Origin: Candidatus Bathyarchaeota archaeon
GTDB taxonomy: Archaea; Thermoproteota; Bathyarchaeia; TCS64
NCBI GenBank assembly: GCA_016783455.1
Contig: JADHWN010000018.1
Span: 1-40,789 of the forward strand
DNA length: 40,789 bases
Direction of reading: 5' to 3'
Shown: in pieces, positions 9,261 through 16,609 of the stretch
How positions within the stretch are numbered: position 1 is the stretch's first letter
Layout: each line of letters starts with the position of its first letter
Notes under the pieces: model-generated
Database searches by the model: none
Seen by the model: the letters and a program-made list of their open reading frames with translations, nothing else
What the model was told of the DNA's origin: nothing
Made by a program: the position numbers and the translations under genes

Positions 9261-10913
9261 ATGTCAGATCGATCAATCTTGGACGAGATAGGGGCCGACG
9301 TCGTTCTGTTAAATGGGAAGGTGGTCACCGTGGACGAGGACGACTCCATCTTCGAGGCCATTGCGATAAAAGATGGAAGGATACTCAAGGCAGGTACCAA
9401 CGAGGAGATCCAGAGCCTAGCCTCGTCGAAAGCAAGGAAAATCGACCTCAAAGGGAAGACCGTGCTCCCTGGTTTCATCGACAGCCACGAGCACTGCATA
9501 AGAAGAGGACTGCAGGCCGATTACGTGGACTGCAGATCGCCCCCTGTAATGACGATTAACGATATCGTGGAGGCCCTCAAGGCCAAAGCAGGGGAGAAGG
9601 ATGAGGGAGAATGGGTCGTGGGCAGCTGGTTCGACGAGACCAAACTCGAGGACCGGCGTTGGCCTAACAGATACGACCTGGACAAGGCTTCGTCGAAGCA
9701 TCCAATCTACCTGGGGCGGGCGGGGGGTCACAACGCCGTTGCGAACAGCCTTGCCCTCAGCATCGCTGGCATCTCCAAGGATACCCCTCAGCCCTCGGGA
9801 GGCCACATCGAGAAGGATGAGCAGGGAGAGCCCACGGGGCGACTCGACGAGATCGCGGCGATGAACATGGTGAGGGGGAAGATCCCATCCCCAGGTCCGG
9901 AGGAATCGACGAAGATCATGGTGGAACTGTGGCCCCGGGTTGAGGAGATGCTCCTGAGCTGGGGAATAACCACGATGCACGAGGCCCACATCAAGGCGCC
10001 AGCAGCCCTGGCCTATCAAGAGCTCCTGAAGACAGGTGGGCTCCGCATGAGAGTCGGCCTTATGCTAGACGGCATGACCCCCTATGGAGGATACGCCACA
10101 GATGACCTGGCGAGGCAGGGTATCAGGACGGGCTTCGGCTGGGGAGATAAGCTCTATGTCGTGGGTGTGAAGATCGGCGTGGACGGCGCCATGGGCTCCC
10201 TCACAGCTGCGTTGACTGAACCGTATGCGAACGACCCTGAGAACTACGGTATAGTGAGGGTGACCCAGGAGGACCTCACCGAGGAGACCGTCAGGTGCCA
10301 CAATGCCCACTTGAGGGCCTGCATCCACGCCATCGGCGACTGGGCTATCGACATCGCCCTCAACTCCGTGGAGGAGGCGGTCAAGAGCATGGAGTGGAAG
10401 GACCACCGCCACAGGATTGAGCACGCCGGGTACGTCAGGCCTGACCAGCTGGACCGGATGAAGAGACTGGGTGTGGCAGTCTCCGCCTCGATCGGGTTCT
10501 GCCATCCCATCGGTGACAGCCACTACGACGCCCTCGGGGCTGACCGGCTGAAGGGCTACTACCCGATGAGGAGCTTCAAGGAGCACGGCATCGTGGCGGG
10601 TGGTAACAGCGATGGCTTCGGCAGGAACTGGGCCCTGACTGGGATCTACGGCTGTGCAACCCGCAGGTCGTCCGATGGGAAATACCTCGCCGAGGAGGAG
10701 GCCATCTCCGTGATGGACTCGATCAGGGCCTACACGATCAACGCGGCCTTCCTGGAGGGAACCGAGGACGAGAAGGGCTCCATTGAGCCCGGGAAGCTGG
10801 CAGACTTCGTGGTCCTGGATAGGGACATCCTCACAGTCGACCCTGAGGAGATCCTCCAGACCAAGGTGCTGGTGACCATGGTCGGTGGCGAGGTCGTCTA
10901 CGAGGCCGACTAG
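9261..10913 (+). CDS. YtcJ-like metal-dependent amidohydrolase
   Basis: The 550-residue protein is an amidohydrolase-superfamily TIM barrel of the YtcJ/amidohydrolase-3 type. N-terminal beta-sandwich strands are followed by GFIDSHEHC (metal HxH), TTMHEAH, a lysine in GVKIGVDGAMGS, HAIGDWAID, RIEHAGYVRPD and GGNSDGFGRNW, with the sandwich completed by the C-terminal GSIEPGKLADFVVLDRDI. Relatives act on N-acyl amino acids, formamides or similar amides, so only the class can be named. The frame is open from a GTG at 9252, but the ATG at 9261 (MSDRSILDEIGAD) is the more likely start; no strong ribosome site is visible. Confidence 0.88.
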   Translation: MSDRSILDEIGADVVLLNGKVVTVDEDDSIFEAIAIKDGRILKAGTNEEIQSLASSKARKIDLKGKTVLPGFIDSHEHCIRRGLQADYVDCRSPPVMTINDIVEALKAKAGEKDEGEWVVGSWFDETKLEDRRWPNRYDLDKASSKHPIYLGRAGGHNAVANSLALSIAGISKDTPQPSGGHIEKDEQGEPTGRLDEIAAMNMVRGKIPSPGPEESTKIMVELWPRVEEMLLSWGITTMHEAHIKAPAALAYQELLKTGGLRMRVGLMLDGMTPYGGYATDDLARQGIRTGFGWGDKLYVVGVKIGVDGAMGSLTAALTEPYANDPENYGIVRVTQEDLTEETVRCHNAHLRACIHAIGDWAIDIALNSVEEAVKSMEWKDHRHRIEHAGYVRPDQLDRMKRLGVAVSASIGFCHPIGDSHYDALGADRLKGYYPMRSFKEHGIVAGGNSDGFGRNWALTGIYGCATRRSSDGKYLAEEEAISVMDSIRAYTINAAFLEGTEDEKGSIEPGKLADFVVLDRDILTVDPEEILQTKVLVTMVGGEVVYEAD

Positions 10914-10916
10914 GGA

Positions 10917-11366
10917 TCACTTGAGAGAGCCGAGAAGGCTCCTCAGGTTCTCTATATACTCAGGGTCGAGGCCGTGCTCCTCGGCGCCCTCCACCATCAG
11001 CTCGACATAGCTCCTAGCGGGCGTAAAAGGCCCCTCAGGGTTGACGACACGGTACAGATCGGCCTTGTGATACGCCTTGTCCTCGCCCAACACGAGGACC
11101 CTCTCCCTGACGTAGAGCCCTTCGGGGACGCTCTCCAGCTCGTCGAGCCTCTGCATATCCTCCTCGGAGACCTCGAAGATGACTCCCCGGGTGAGCTTGC
11201 TGGGGTAGGGGACGATGGAGCTTATGCCCCCCTTCCTCGACGTGGAGTAGAATCGGAACTCCACGCGGAAATTGGGTAAGGTCGCCCTCATGACGAACAC
11301 TGCGCTGGGGCAGTGCCTCCTGAGGAACTTGGAGGACAGGTTCGAGCCGTATGCGAAGTGGTACAT
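10917..11366 (-). CDS. Gamma-glutamylcyclotransferase-like protein
   Basis: The 149-residue product begins MYHFAYGSNLSSKFLRR, containing the YGSNL substrate loop of the GGCT/AIG2-like fold. LDELESVPEGLY near residues 74-85 supplies the conserved acidic residue expected to act as acid/base. Family members cyclise gamma-glutamyl amines to 5-oxoproline or remove gamma-glutamyl adducts; the natural substrate is unknown. The gene is convergent with the amidohydrolase, three bases away. No ribosome site precedes the ATG. A TATA-like TAATATAT at 11389-11396 centred 26 bases upstream places the transcript start on the ATG, so this is probably a leaderless mRNA. Confidence 0.85.
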   Translation of the reverse strand: MYHFAYGSNLSSKFLRRHCPSAVFVMRATLPNFRVEFRFYSTSRKGGISSIVPYPSKLTRGVIFEVSEEDMQRLDELESVPEGLYVRERVLVLGEDKAYHKADLYRVVNPEGPFTPARSYVELMVEGAEEHGLDPEYIENLRSLLGSLK

Positions 11367-11388
11367 GTCGATCAGAGTCAGTGTTTCG

Positions 11389-11396
11389 ATATATTA
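11389..11396 (-). promoter_or_regulatory. TATA box for a leaderless gene
   Basis: TAATATAT on the minus strand is centred 26 bases before the ATG at 11366, the normal archaeal TATA-to-start distance. It predicts a leaderless transcript for the GGCT-like gene. Confidence 0.45.
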
Positions 11397-11826
11397 GGCG
11401 TTTACCCCCACACCTAGATCCCATTACGAACAGGGAGATGGAATCCAAACTGGGGAGGGAGGAGTCCTTTTCGCTTGAATGTTTATAACGGCTCTTGTTT
11501 AACATCCAGCTAAATTATTATCCCTAATTATCGGTAATGAGAAGTTATGATAGATAGTACCTACATGCACATTTTCCACTCCATTAAAGATCATGTTGTC
11601 ATCTATAACTAATGCATTCAGTTTTTTACTGGATTTTTTTCCAATTACATGAAATGTCGAGAATAATCATCAACAAGCTTATAATTCATAATTCAATAAA
11701 AAATAAATATGAATATAAATCAGCTAAAAACCTCTTTATTTTATACAGTCATGAATATATCGCCTATTTCAATAGATTTCCTCAATCCATAATTAATAAT
11801 TAAAAAGTCAACTTCAATAGGGAGTC
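11397..11826. other. Gene-poor AT-rich spacer
   Basis: About 430 bases without a convincing gene. From about 11500 the DNA is markedly richer in A and T than the flanking coding DNA. The only reading frame, at 11612-11803, encodes an I/N/K/Y-rich peptide that looks like translated AT-rich sequence, with no ribosome site. No RNA gene or clear repeat was seen. It serves as the upstream region of the secreted protein gene at 11827. Confidence 0.6.
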
Positions 11827-13074
11827 ATGAACAGACGTCATATGCTGGCATTACTTTTTATAGCCACTAATATACTCATGATTCCACTGACTTTTGCTTC
11901 AGATAGAGTCTACGATGGAACGGTGGTTGAGATCGATCCAAATGGCAGCCATCCTGTGAAGATAACATACTACTACTCACGCAGGCGGAACATGACAATT
12001 AGAGCCCTTCTCTGCGACGAGTTATGTCTGGATGACGTTAGCGTCGGAATGACCGTGAAGTGGACCAGCAACGAGATGGGCCAGGCCGTCATCGTGGGGC
12101 CCATCCCGGAGAGACCGCATATAGAGCAGCCTCCACCAACGCTAGGGCCAAACCAGATCACCAAGGTCACAGTGACCGTCGAGAATGAAGTAGGTGAGGC
12201 CCTCACCTTTTCGCTGGAGGAGGGAGACTGGAACGTGGATAATGGGATTCTGCGGATAAGCTCAGTTCATAACGTTTCAGCGCTCCTCCCCCGGGCTCTC
12301 CCCGAGAAGACTGTGATGTTCATAACCCACATCTCCTCGGACTCTCTGCAGACATTCGAGCCGTACATGGACGAGTCGGAGTTCAGGGTCTGGAGGTGGA
12401 ACTACGTCTTCCCGGACTTCACGATATGGGGTGACTACTTCAGCTACCAGACATCCGACCTAGAGGTGACCCGCAAGCTAGGAGAGTTCAAGGAGCTGGG
12501 CTTCCGAAACATCCTCTACGTCGACCTCACGGAGAGCCACGTGTCCATATCCGAAAGGTGGGAGGACAGCGTCACAGAGTCGGACGACTGGTGGAGCCTC
12601 ATGACCCTTGACCCCTCCAAGTCCTGGTACCGGCACCTCAAGGAGGGGATGCTGGACCTGACCAGGAGGTTCCCGACAATAGACGGATTCGCCATCGACC
12701 GCCTCGACAGGTGCAAGAACGCACTGGAGGAGGCCTGGGCGGCGCAGCTGCTTGACGAGGTGCAGCAGGAGGCGAGCATCCCTGTCAGGTATGTCATGAA
12801 CTCCCTGCAGCCCTGGATGACCGAGCTTGCGTCGAGGGCAGCCTTCATAGGAAGCGATGGGGTCACCACAGATGAACCCCATCTGAGCCGGGCAATAGAG
12901 GACTACAGAAAACTCGCCACATACACCGAGCTGAAAACGTTCTACATCAACCCGTACATGGGGCTAACCGATGATGAACTACTCCGCGATTTCATCAGAA
13001 TACTGGAGAGACACGACTTCATTTTCATGGACGACTACTACAGCCGGTTACTACCCCCGCTGTTCCTGGAATGA
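11827..13074 (+). CDS. Secreted protein with a glycoside-hydrolase-like barrel domain
   Basis: The 415-residue product starts with a Sec-type signal peptide (MNRRHMLALLFIATNILMIP, probable cleavage after TFA at about residue 24). Residues about 25-125 form a beta-rich domain that resembles a small OB-like or DUF-type module. From about residue 150 the pattern is that of a TIM barrel: MFITHISSD, LGFRNILYVDLTESHV, IDGFAIDRLDR, IPVRYVMNSL, AFIGSDGVTTDEPH and HDFIFMDDYY on successive strands. DGFAIDRLDR and the terminal FMDDYY hold acidic residues positioned like glycosidase catalytic acids. Strands of this kind occur in uncharacterised GH-like families, so an extracellular sugar-acting enzyme is inferred, not shown. 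GGAG sits only two bases from the ATG. Confidence 0.7.
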   Translation: MNRRHMLALLFIATNILMIPLTFASDRVYDGTVVEIDPNGSHPVKITYYYSRRRNMTIRALLCDELCLDDVSVGMTVKWTSNEMGQAVIVGPIPERPHIEQPPPTLGPNQITKVTVTVENEVGEALTFSLEEGDWNVDNGILRISSVHNVSALLPRALPEKTVMFITHISSDSLQTFEPYMDESEFRVWRWNYVFPDFTIWGDYFSYQTSDLEVTRKLGEFKELGFRNILYVDLTESHVSISERWEDSVTESDDWWSLMTLDPSKSWYRHLKEGMLDLTRRFPTIDGFAIDRLDRCKNALEEAWAAQLLDEVQQEASIPVRYVMNSLQPWMTELASRAAFIGSDGVTTDEPHLSRAIEDYRKLATYTELKTFYINPYMGLTDDELLRDFIRILERHDFIFMDDYYSRLLPPLFLE

Positions 13075-13226
13075 TCACTCCCGGAGGTTACTACTCCAAA
13101 GCCAATTTTTCTAAGATACCATTCACTGATTAAATTCTAGAATGGACACGATTTCCTTATCACATTCATAAAAAATTAGATAATCAAGACGCTGGGACTC
13201 CAGATAACTTCTCAGGTAGAACAGAT

Positions 13227-13610
13227 ATGAGTGCAAATGAAGGGGAAAAGAAGGAGAAGATACTATACGTTCAGACTAGCGGAGTAGATTCCCCTGAGAG
13301 GCTCTACGCCCCCTTCATACTCGCTATGACGGCCGTCTCCACCGATGTCGAGGCCTATCTCTTCTTCGTTGGCGAGGGGATAATCGTTGTGAAGAAAGGG
13401 GAGGCCGAGAAGATACAGGTCGGAGACATGCCTTCCCTGAGAGACGTCATGATTGAGGCCGTTGAGGCAGGCGTGAAGCTCCTCGTCTGCGAGGAGAGCT
13501 GCAGCCTTTACGGTTTAAACTGGAGGGATTTTTACGACAAGGCCCTACCCGTGGGACCTATTACCCTCAACGACCTGCTTCTGACAACCGACGCCGCGTT
13601 ATCTTTCTGA
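13227..13610 (+). CDS. DsrE/DsrF-family protein
   Basis: This 127-residue protein fits the DsrE/TusD-like alpha/beta fold: KILYVQTSGVDSPERLYAPF at the N terminus, then VEAYLFFVGEGI and GVKLLVCEESCSLYGL, with Cys88 and Cys92 on or near the loop where family members carry sulfur-relay cysteines. DsrE-like proteins move persulfide sulfur or act as uncharacterised oligomers in archaea. No sulfur-oxidation or tRNA-thiolation partner is adjacent, so the role is open. AGGTAG lies before the ATG, and a TATA-like CATAAAAAAT near 13167 lies upstream. Confidence 0.8.
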   Translation: MSANEGEKKEKILYVQTSGVDSPERLYAPFILAMTAVSTDVEAYLFFVGEGIIVVKKGEAEKIQVGDMPSLRDVMIEAVEAGVKLLVCEESCSLYGLNWRDFYDKALPVGPITLNDLLLTTDAALSF

Positions 13611-13714
13611 TACCGGTTATCAGGTAGGTTCTAAACTTCAAGCTCTGTCCATCTCTGGATAAAGTATCACGGACTTGTCGTTAAAGGAGTCCGAGACAGT
13701 GGAGAACCAGTCTG

Positions 13715-14326
13715 TCACAATTCAAGCAGTTTAAGCGCCGCTGACTTGGCGCCAATCTCTGCAAGGAAGGCGTCATCCGATGAACCGATGATCACCACAT
13801 CGCCATTAGCAGGATTCATGGCATCCTCGATGTGCTCAATAACCTTGGGATCCAATGGGTCCTCCATACCTGGCATAAAGAGCCTCCCCCCCTCACGGAC
13901 TAGCGTGGTTGCGCCTTTCGCCCCAGCCATGAGAGCCACATCCCTCTGCTCTATCCCCTTCCTCACGACACTGGCTGCACCGTATACGAGAACTGCGTGA
14001 TTCCTGGAGTCAACTGTCATGGTCGTCTCGGGGACATCAGCAGACATGAGAAGTTCATGGAGTCCTGAAAGGATTTCACGACCAGACTCGGTGAGAGCCA
14101 TTCCCCCCCTAGATGTGGACAGGAGCCCCAGACCCTTCAATCGACCGATGAGGGTGCGGATGGTTCCCTCTCCGAGTCTAAGCTCTTTAGCGAGCTGCCC
14201 CCGTCCTATTGATCCCGCTCCGATGAGCTCCAAGGCCTTTAGAACGTGAGCTTCAAGGAAAGCAGGGGTCCTGCCCACGACGTCCACGTCAGTGACCAGC
14301 TTCAGTGCTTTCAGGGGTTCCATCAT
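13715..14326 (-). CDS. Winged-helix regulator with DUF4443-like sensor domain
   Basis: The 203-residue protein has an N-terminal winged helix (residues about 27-85: HVLKALELIGAGSIGRGQLA, then RLGEGTIRTLIGRLKGLGLL). A C-terminal alpha/beta domain (about 100-203) carries HAVLVYGAASVVRKGIEQRD, GATTLVREGGRLFMP and GDVVIIGSSDDAF, the pattern I associate with DUF4443 archaeal regulators. It is transcribed divergently from an ECF transporter S-component gene 83 bases away. Nearly the same palindrome lies at both S-component promoters in this locus, so it is the natural candidate to bind them, probably sensing the transported compound. That link is inferred from position. GGAGGG precedes the ATG at good spacing. 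Confidence 0.78.
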   Translation of the reverse strand: MMEPLKALKLVTDVDVVGRTPAFLEAHVLKALELIGAGSIGRGQLAKELRLGEGTIRTLIGRLKGLGLLSTSRGGMALTESGREILSGLHELLMSADVPETTMTVDSRNHAVLVYGAASVVRKGIEQRDVALMAGAKGATTLVREGGRLFMPGMEDPLDPKVIEHIEDAMNPANGDVVIIGSSDDAFLAEIGAKSAALKLLEL

Positions 14327-14377
14327 GCTATCCCTCCGTACTCATTGGTTCTGATCTCTTAAGAGGTGGGAAACCCT

Positions 14378-14408
14378 TTTAAAAAATCGGTTGGATCATC
14401 CATCCAAC
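14378..14408 (+). promoter_or_regulatory. TATA box plus palindromic operator of the first ECF S-component gene
   Basis: TTTTTAAAAAATC (about 14378-14390) is a TATA-like box. Directly after it lies a perfect palindrome, GTTGGAT (14390-14396), spacer CATCC, ATCCAAC (14402-14408), ending immediately before the ATG at 14409. A bound protein would cover the start region and block transcription. The core TGGATnATCCATCCA is repeated at the second S-component promoter near 16112-16130. Confidence 0.6.
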
Positions 14409-15038
14409 ATGACCTCGTTAGGCTCAAGAAAAGCCTCACTTATCGCTATTATGTCCGCTGTAAGCATCCTTGTGGCCTACTCGAAGGGCCTCGCACTTGC
14501 ATCGCTTCCGGGAGTCGTCGAGTTCATGACCGTGCTCATCTTCATCACGGGGTACTGCTTCGGAGCCCTCGTCGGTGGATCGGTTGGAGTCATCGCCCTC
14601 ACCATCTACATGCTGATCCCCTCCCCCTTCGCCCATCCAGCCGTTTGGCTCTTCAGCACATCACCGATTCTCCTCGTCGTAATGGCTCTCCTAGGAGGGA
14701 TGTTCGGCGTAGGTGGAGCCTACACGACCAAGTTCACCAAGCCCGGGCGGGAAAGGCGGTTCACCTTAACTTTGGCCGTCGTGGGGCTGATACTCACGTT
14801 CGTCTATGATATCATGTCCAGCGTTGGCTTCGCCCTCGCGTATCCAGCCTTCACGACGATCTGGCAGTCCATCATCTACACGTTCATACCGCTGTTCCTA
14901 CCGTATCCACCCATCATCCACACAGTCACAAACGCCATAATCTTCGCGCTGGTCGCCCCTGTCATGATCACCGCTATCAAAGCGCTCCCCTCCATGGGGG
15001 AAGACGAGAGAACGGAAGAGCCCTCCTTAGTAAGCTGA
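14409..15038 (+). CDS. ECF-type vitamin transporter S-component (first paralog)
   Basis: This 209-residue integral membrane protein has about five to six hydrophobic helices and the S-component pattern EFMTVLIFITGYCFGALVGG in the first half and VGLILTFVYDIMSSVGFALA in the second. S-components bind a vitamin or metal and deliver it through a shared energising unit (T and A subunits), which is not encoded in this window. It is a paralog of the protein at 15546-16103: both share IFITG-x2-FG, IY near the next helix and VGL-x-LT-x2-YD. The frame opens at a TTG at 14391, but that lies inside the palindrome; ATG 14409 is preferred. Substrate unknown. Confidence 0.82.
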   Translation: MTSLGSRKASLIAIMSAVSILVAYSKGLALASLPGVVEFMTVLIFITGYCFGALVGGSVGVIALTIYMLIPSPFAHPAVWLFSTSPILLVVMALLGGMFGVGGAYTTKFTKPGRERRFTLTLAVVGLILTFVYDIMSSVGFALAYPAFTTIWQSIIYTFIPLFLPYPPIIHTVTNAIIFALVAPVMITAIKALPSMGEDERTEEPSLVS

Positions 15039-15073
15039 GTGGCTCTTTTCGAGTAGAGGCTTCTCCATTCACG

Positions 15074-15553
15074 TTAAAAAGGGAAAACGTTCGTGTACTC
15101 CCAAGCCACGATGTCTCCTTCTTTCAGGCTCCATGTGTCGGCGCCAGCCATCCCCAGCTGCCAGCCATCTTCCTCGTAGGTGTACCAGAGCCAGAAGAAG
15201 CCTTCGTCTCCGCCAACCTCGCCGATCTCATTAACGATAGCGCCGTAATCGCTTAGGGTATAGTCCACGGACGCTATGATCTCGGTGACCTCTAGGAGCT
15301 TAGCGTTCAGGGGAACACGGGTGGAGTTGTACCAGACGATGTTACCCTCGCCGTAGTCAATCCTCATATCGATGAGTATCGTGAAGTCCTCCAGACTCCC
15401 CTGCATCGACTCAACCCTCTCCATGAGGGCGTCATAGTCAGCCTGAAGGCCGACTACCTTGCTCTGCGAGTTCAGGGCCATGTAGCCCGCTAAGATGGTC
15501 GTGCATAACAGGGCCGCCGAGGCCCACATCCAGATACTATTCCTTTCAGACAT
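15074..15553 (-). CDS. Membrane-anchored protein with DUF4430 (transcobalamin-like) domain
   Basis: The 159-residue protein has one N-terminal membrane anchor (WMWASAALLCTTILAGYMAL), a short coiled coil (about residues 30-55), then an outside domain. The features LNAKLLEVTEII, ASVDYTLSDYGAIVNEIGEV, FFWLWYTYEEDGW, and ending SLKEGDIVAWEYTNV match the DUF4430 pattern: a hydrophobic pair, an aromatic strand where a Y/W-rich repeat sits, and a final GD-I-x-W-x-Y strand. DUF4430 resembles the cobalamin-contacting C-terminal domain of transcobalamin. Its ATG overlaps the S-component gene by eight bases, so it is cotranscribed with it and probably passes substrate to it at the cell surface. A cobalamin-like ligand is inference. 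Confidence 0.72.
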   Translation of the reverse strand: MSERNSIWMWASAALLCTTILAGYMALNSQSKVVGLQADYDALMERVESMQGSLEDFTILIDMRIDYGEGNIVWYNSTRVPLNAKLLEVTEIIASVDYTLSDYGAIVNEIGEVGGDEGFFWLWYTYEEDGWQLGMAGADTWSLKEGDIVAWEYTNVFPF

Positions 15554-16103
15554 TTACATTCAACTCCGGGATCAAGCGGTGTATCCCTTTGATTGCGGGT
15601 AGAACTACGACGAAGAAGAGGCCTACGTTCGAGAGGGTGTGGGCCATGGTGAAGGGGATCCCCCCAATCAGGGCGACACTCAAGTTAATACCGAAAGTGA
15701 CGGCGAAGACAACGTTCGTGACCAGGTCGTATGTAAGGGTCAGGACCAGCCCCACAATGGCGTACTGAACGCCTGCGACTACGGGGTTGCTGTGGATAAT
15801 TTTTCCCCCTTGTCGCCCCAACAATCCGCCGACGAGGCCGTAAACAGATTCCATGGTCGCGGTTGCGACCAATATGGGCAGTACGACGCCGTAGGGGTTA
15901 ATCAAGCCGTAGATCGCCCACGAGAGGAAGCCTACAGCCATCCCCATACTGCTCCCGAAGGCGAGGCCCGTGATGAAGACGATGACGTCCATGAACTTCA
16001 CGTTTAAAACGCCCAGCATGGCGTAGTTGCTGCCGATGCAGGCCGCCGTCATCATGACTATTACGCTTATCTTCTTTGTCTGGTTCAGAGCTATCAAACC
16101 CAC
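15546..16103 (-). CDS. ECF-type vitamin transporter S-component (second paralog)
   Basis: This 185-residue membrane protein has five to six helices, with MDVIVFITGLAFGSSMGMAV, WAIYGLINPYGVVLP and VGLVLTLTYDLVTNVVFAV matching the paralog at 14409. It would bind a small molecule and dock onto an ECF T/A module encoded elsewhere. The start is GTG at 16103 without a ribosome site. TATA-like CTTAAAAG on the minus strand (16134-16141) predicts a transcript start close to the GTG, so the message is nearly leaderless. Overlap with the DUF4430 gene downstream indicates an operon. A palindrome lies between TATA box and start. Confidence 0.82.
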   Translation of the reverse strand: MGLIALNQTKKISVIVMMTAACIGSNYAMLGVLNVKFMDVIVFITGLAFGSSMGMAVGFLSWAIYGLINPYGVVLPILVATATMESVYGLVGGLLGRQGGKIIHSNPVVAGVQYAIVGLVLTLTYDLVTNVVFAVTFGINLSVALIGGIPFTMAHTLSNVGLFFVVVLPAIKGIHRLIPELNVNV

Positions 16104-16110
16104 CGCTTAT

Positions 16111-16141
16111 ATGGATGGATTATCCATCCATTCTTTTAAGT
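16111..16141 (-). promoter_or_regulatory. TATA box plus palindromic operator of the second ECF S-component operon
   Basis: ATGGATGG (16111-16118), spacer ATTAT, CCATCCAT (16124-16131) is a perfect 8-base palindrome. It sits between the TATA-like CTTAAAAG (minus strand, 16134-16141) and the GTG at 16103. It shares TGGATnATCCATCCA with the palindrome at 14390-14408 and has the same five-base spacer, so the same regulator probably binds both. Confidence 0.6.
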
Positions 16142-16208
16142 GTTCTCCAGACTCGATAATCCTAAAAACACATCGAACCTACATACACTTACCTTCATGT
16201 GGTGAGAG

Positions 16209-16595
16209 ATGATCGAGTACTTTCCCGCGCCCGACATCAAGGAGCGTATGGACCACATCATCGAACTCCTCAGATTCGATCACGTCCGTCCTGAGTCTGT
16301 CTACTGCGTGCGGAGCAGGGGATCGAAGGCCGCGAGGACCATCGCGAGGATCCACGGGCTGAGCAGGATCTGGCAGGACGCCATGGGAACCGACGCCAAG
16401 TACATCATCGAGATAATCGCGGAGAGGTTTGACAACCTCACACTGGATGATCAGGACAGGACCCTGATCCATGAAGTACTCCATATACCTCATGGCTTCA
16501 AGGGGGGTTTCAGGCATCATAGGAACTATGTTAACGCTGAGATCGTGGAGACATGGTATAAGAGGTTCCAGCAGAAGAAACTGGAGACGACCTGA
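16209..16595 (+). CDS. Putative zinc metallopeptidase (HEXXH)
   Basis: The 128-residue protein contains LIHEVLHIPHGFKGGFRHHR: HEVLH at residues 88-92 is a zinc-binding HEXXH, and His103 or His104 may be the third ligand. The first half includes YCVRSRGSKAARTIARIHGL. This layout matches the small putative metallopeptidase family known from archaea and phages, whose substrates are unknown. There is no signal peptide. GGTGAGAG sits directly before the ATG. It is convergent with the DNA methyltransferase, 14 bases away. Confidence 0.8.
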   Translation: MIEYFPAPDIKERMDHIIELLRFDHVRPESVYCVRSRGSKAARTIARIHGLSRIWQDAMGTDAKYIIEIIAERFDNLTLDDQDRTLIHEVLHIPHGFKGGFRHHRNYVNAEIVETWYKRFQQKKLETT

Positions 16596-16609
16596 CTCAT
16601 GAGAACAAG

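Noticed and set aside
11612-11803. A 63-residue open frame in the AT-rich spacer
   Set aside because: Composition is that of translated AT-rich DNA (I, N, K, Y), with no ribosome site and no recognisable motif.
14391-14408. TTG start for the first ECF S-component
   Set aside because: The TTG lies inside the palindromic operator; ATG 14409 directly after it is the better start.
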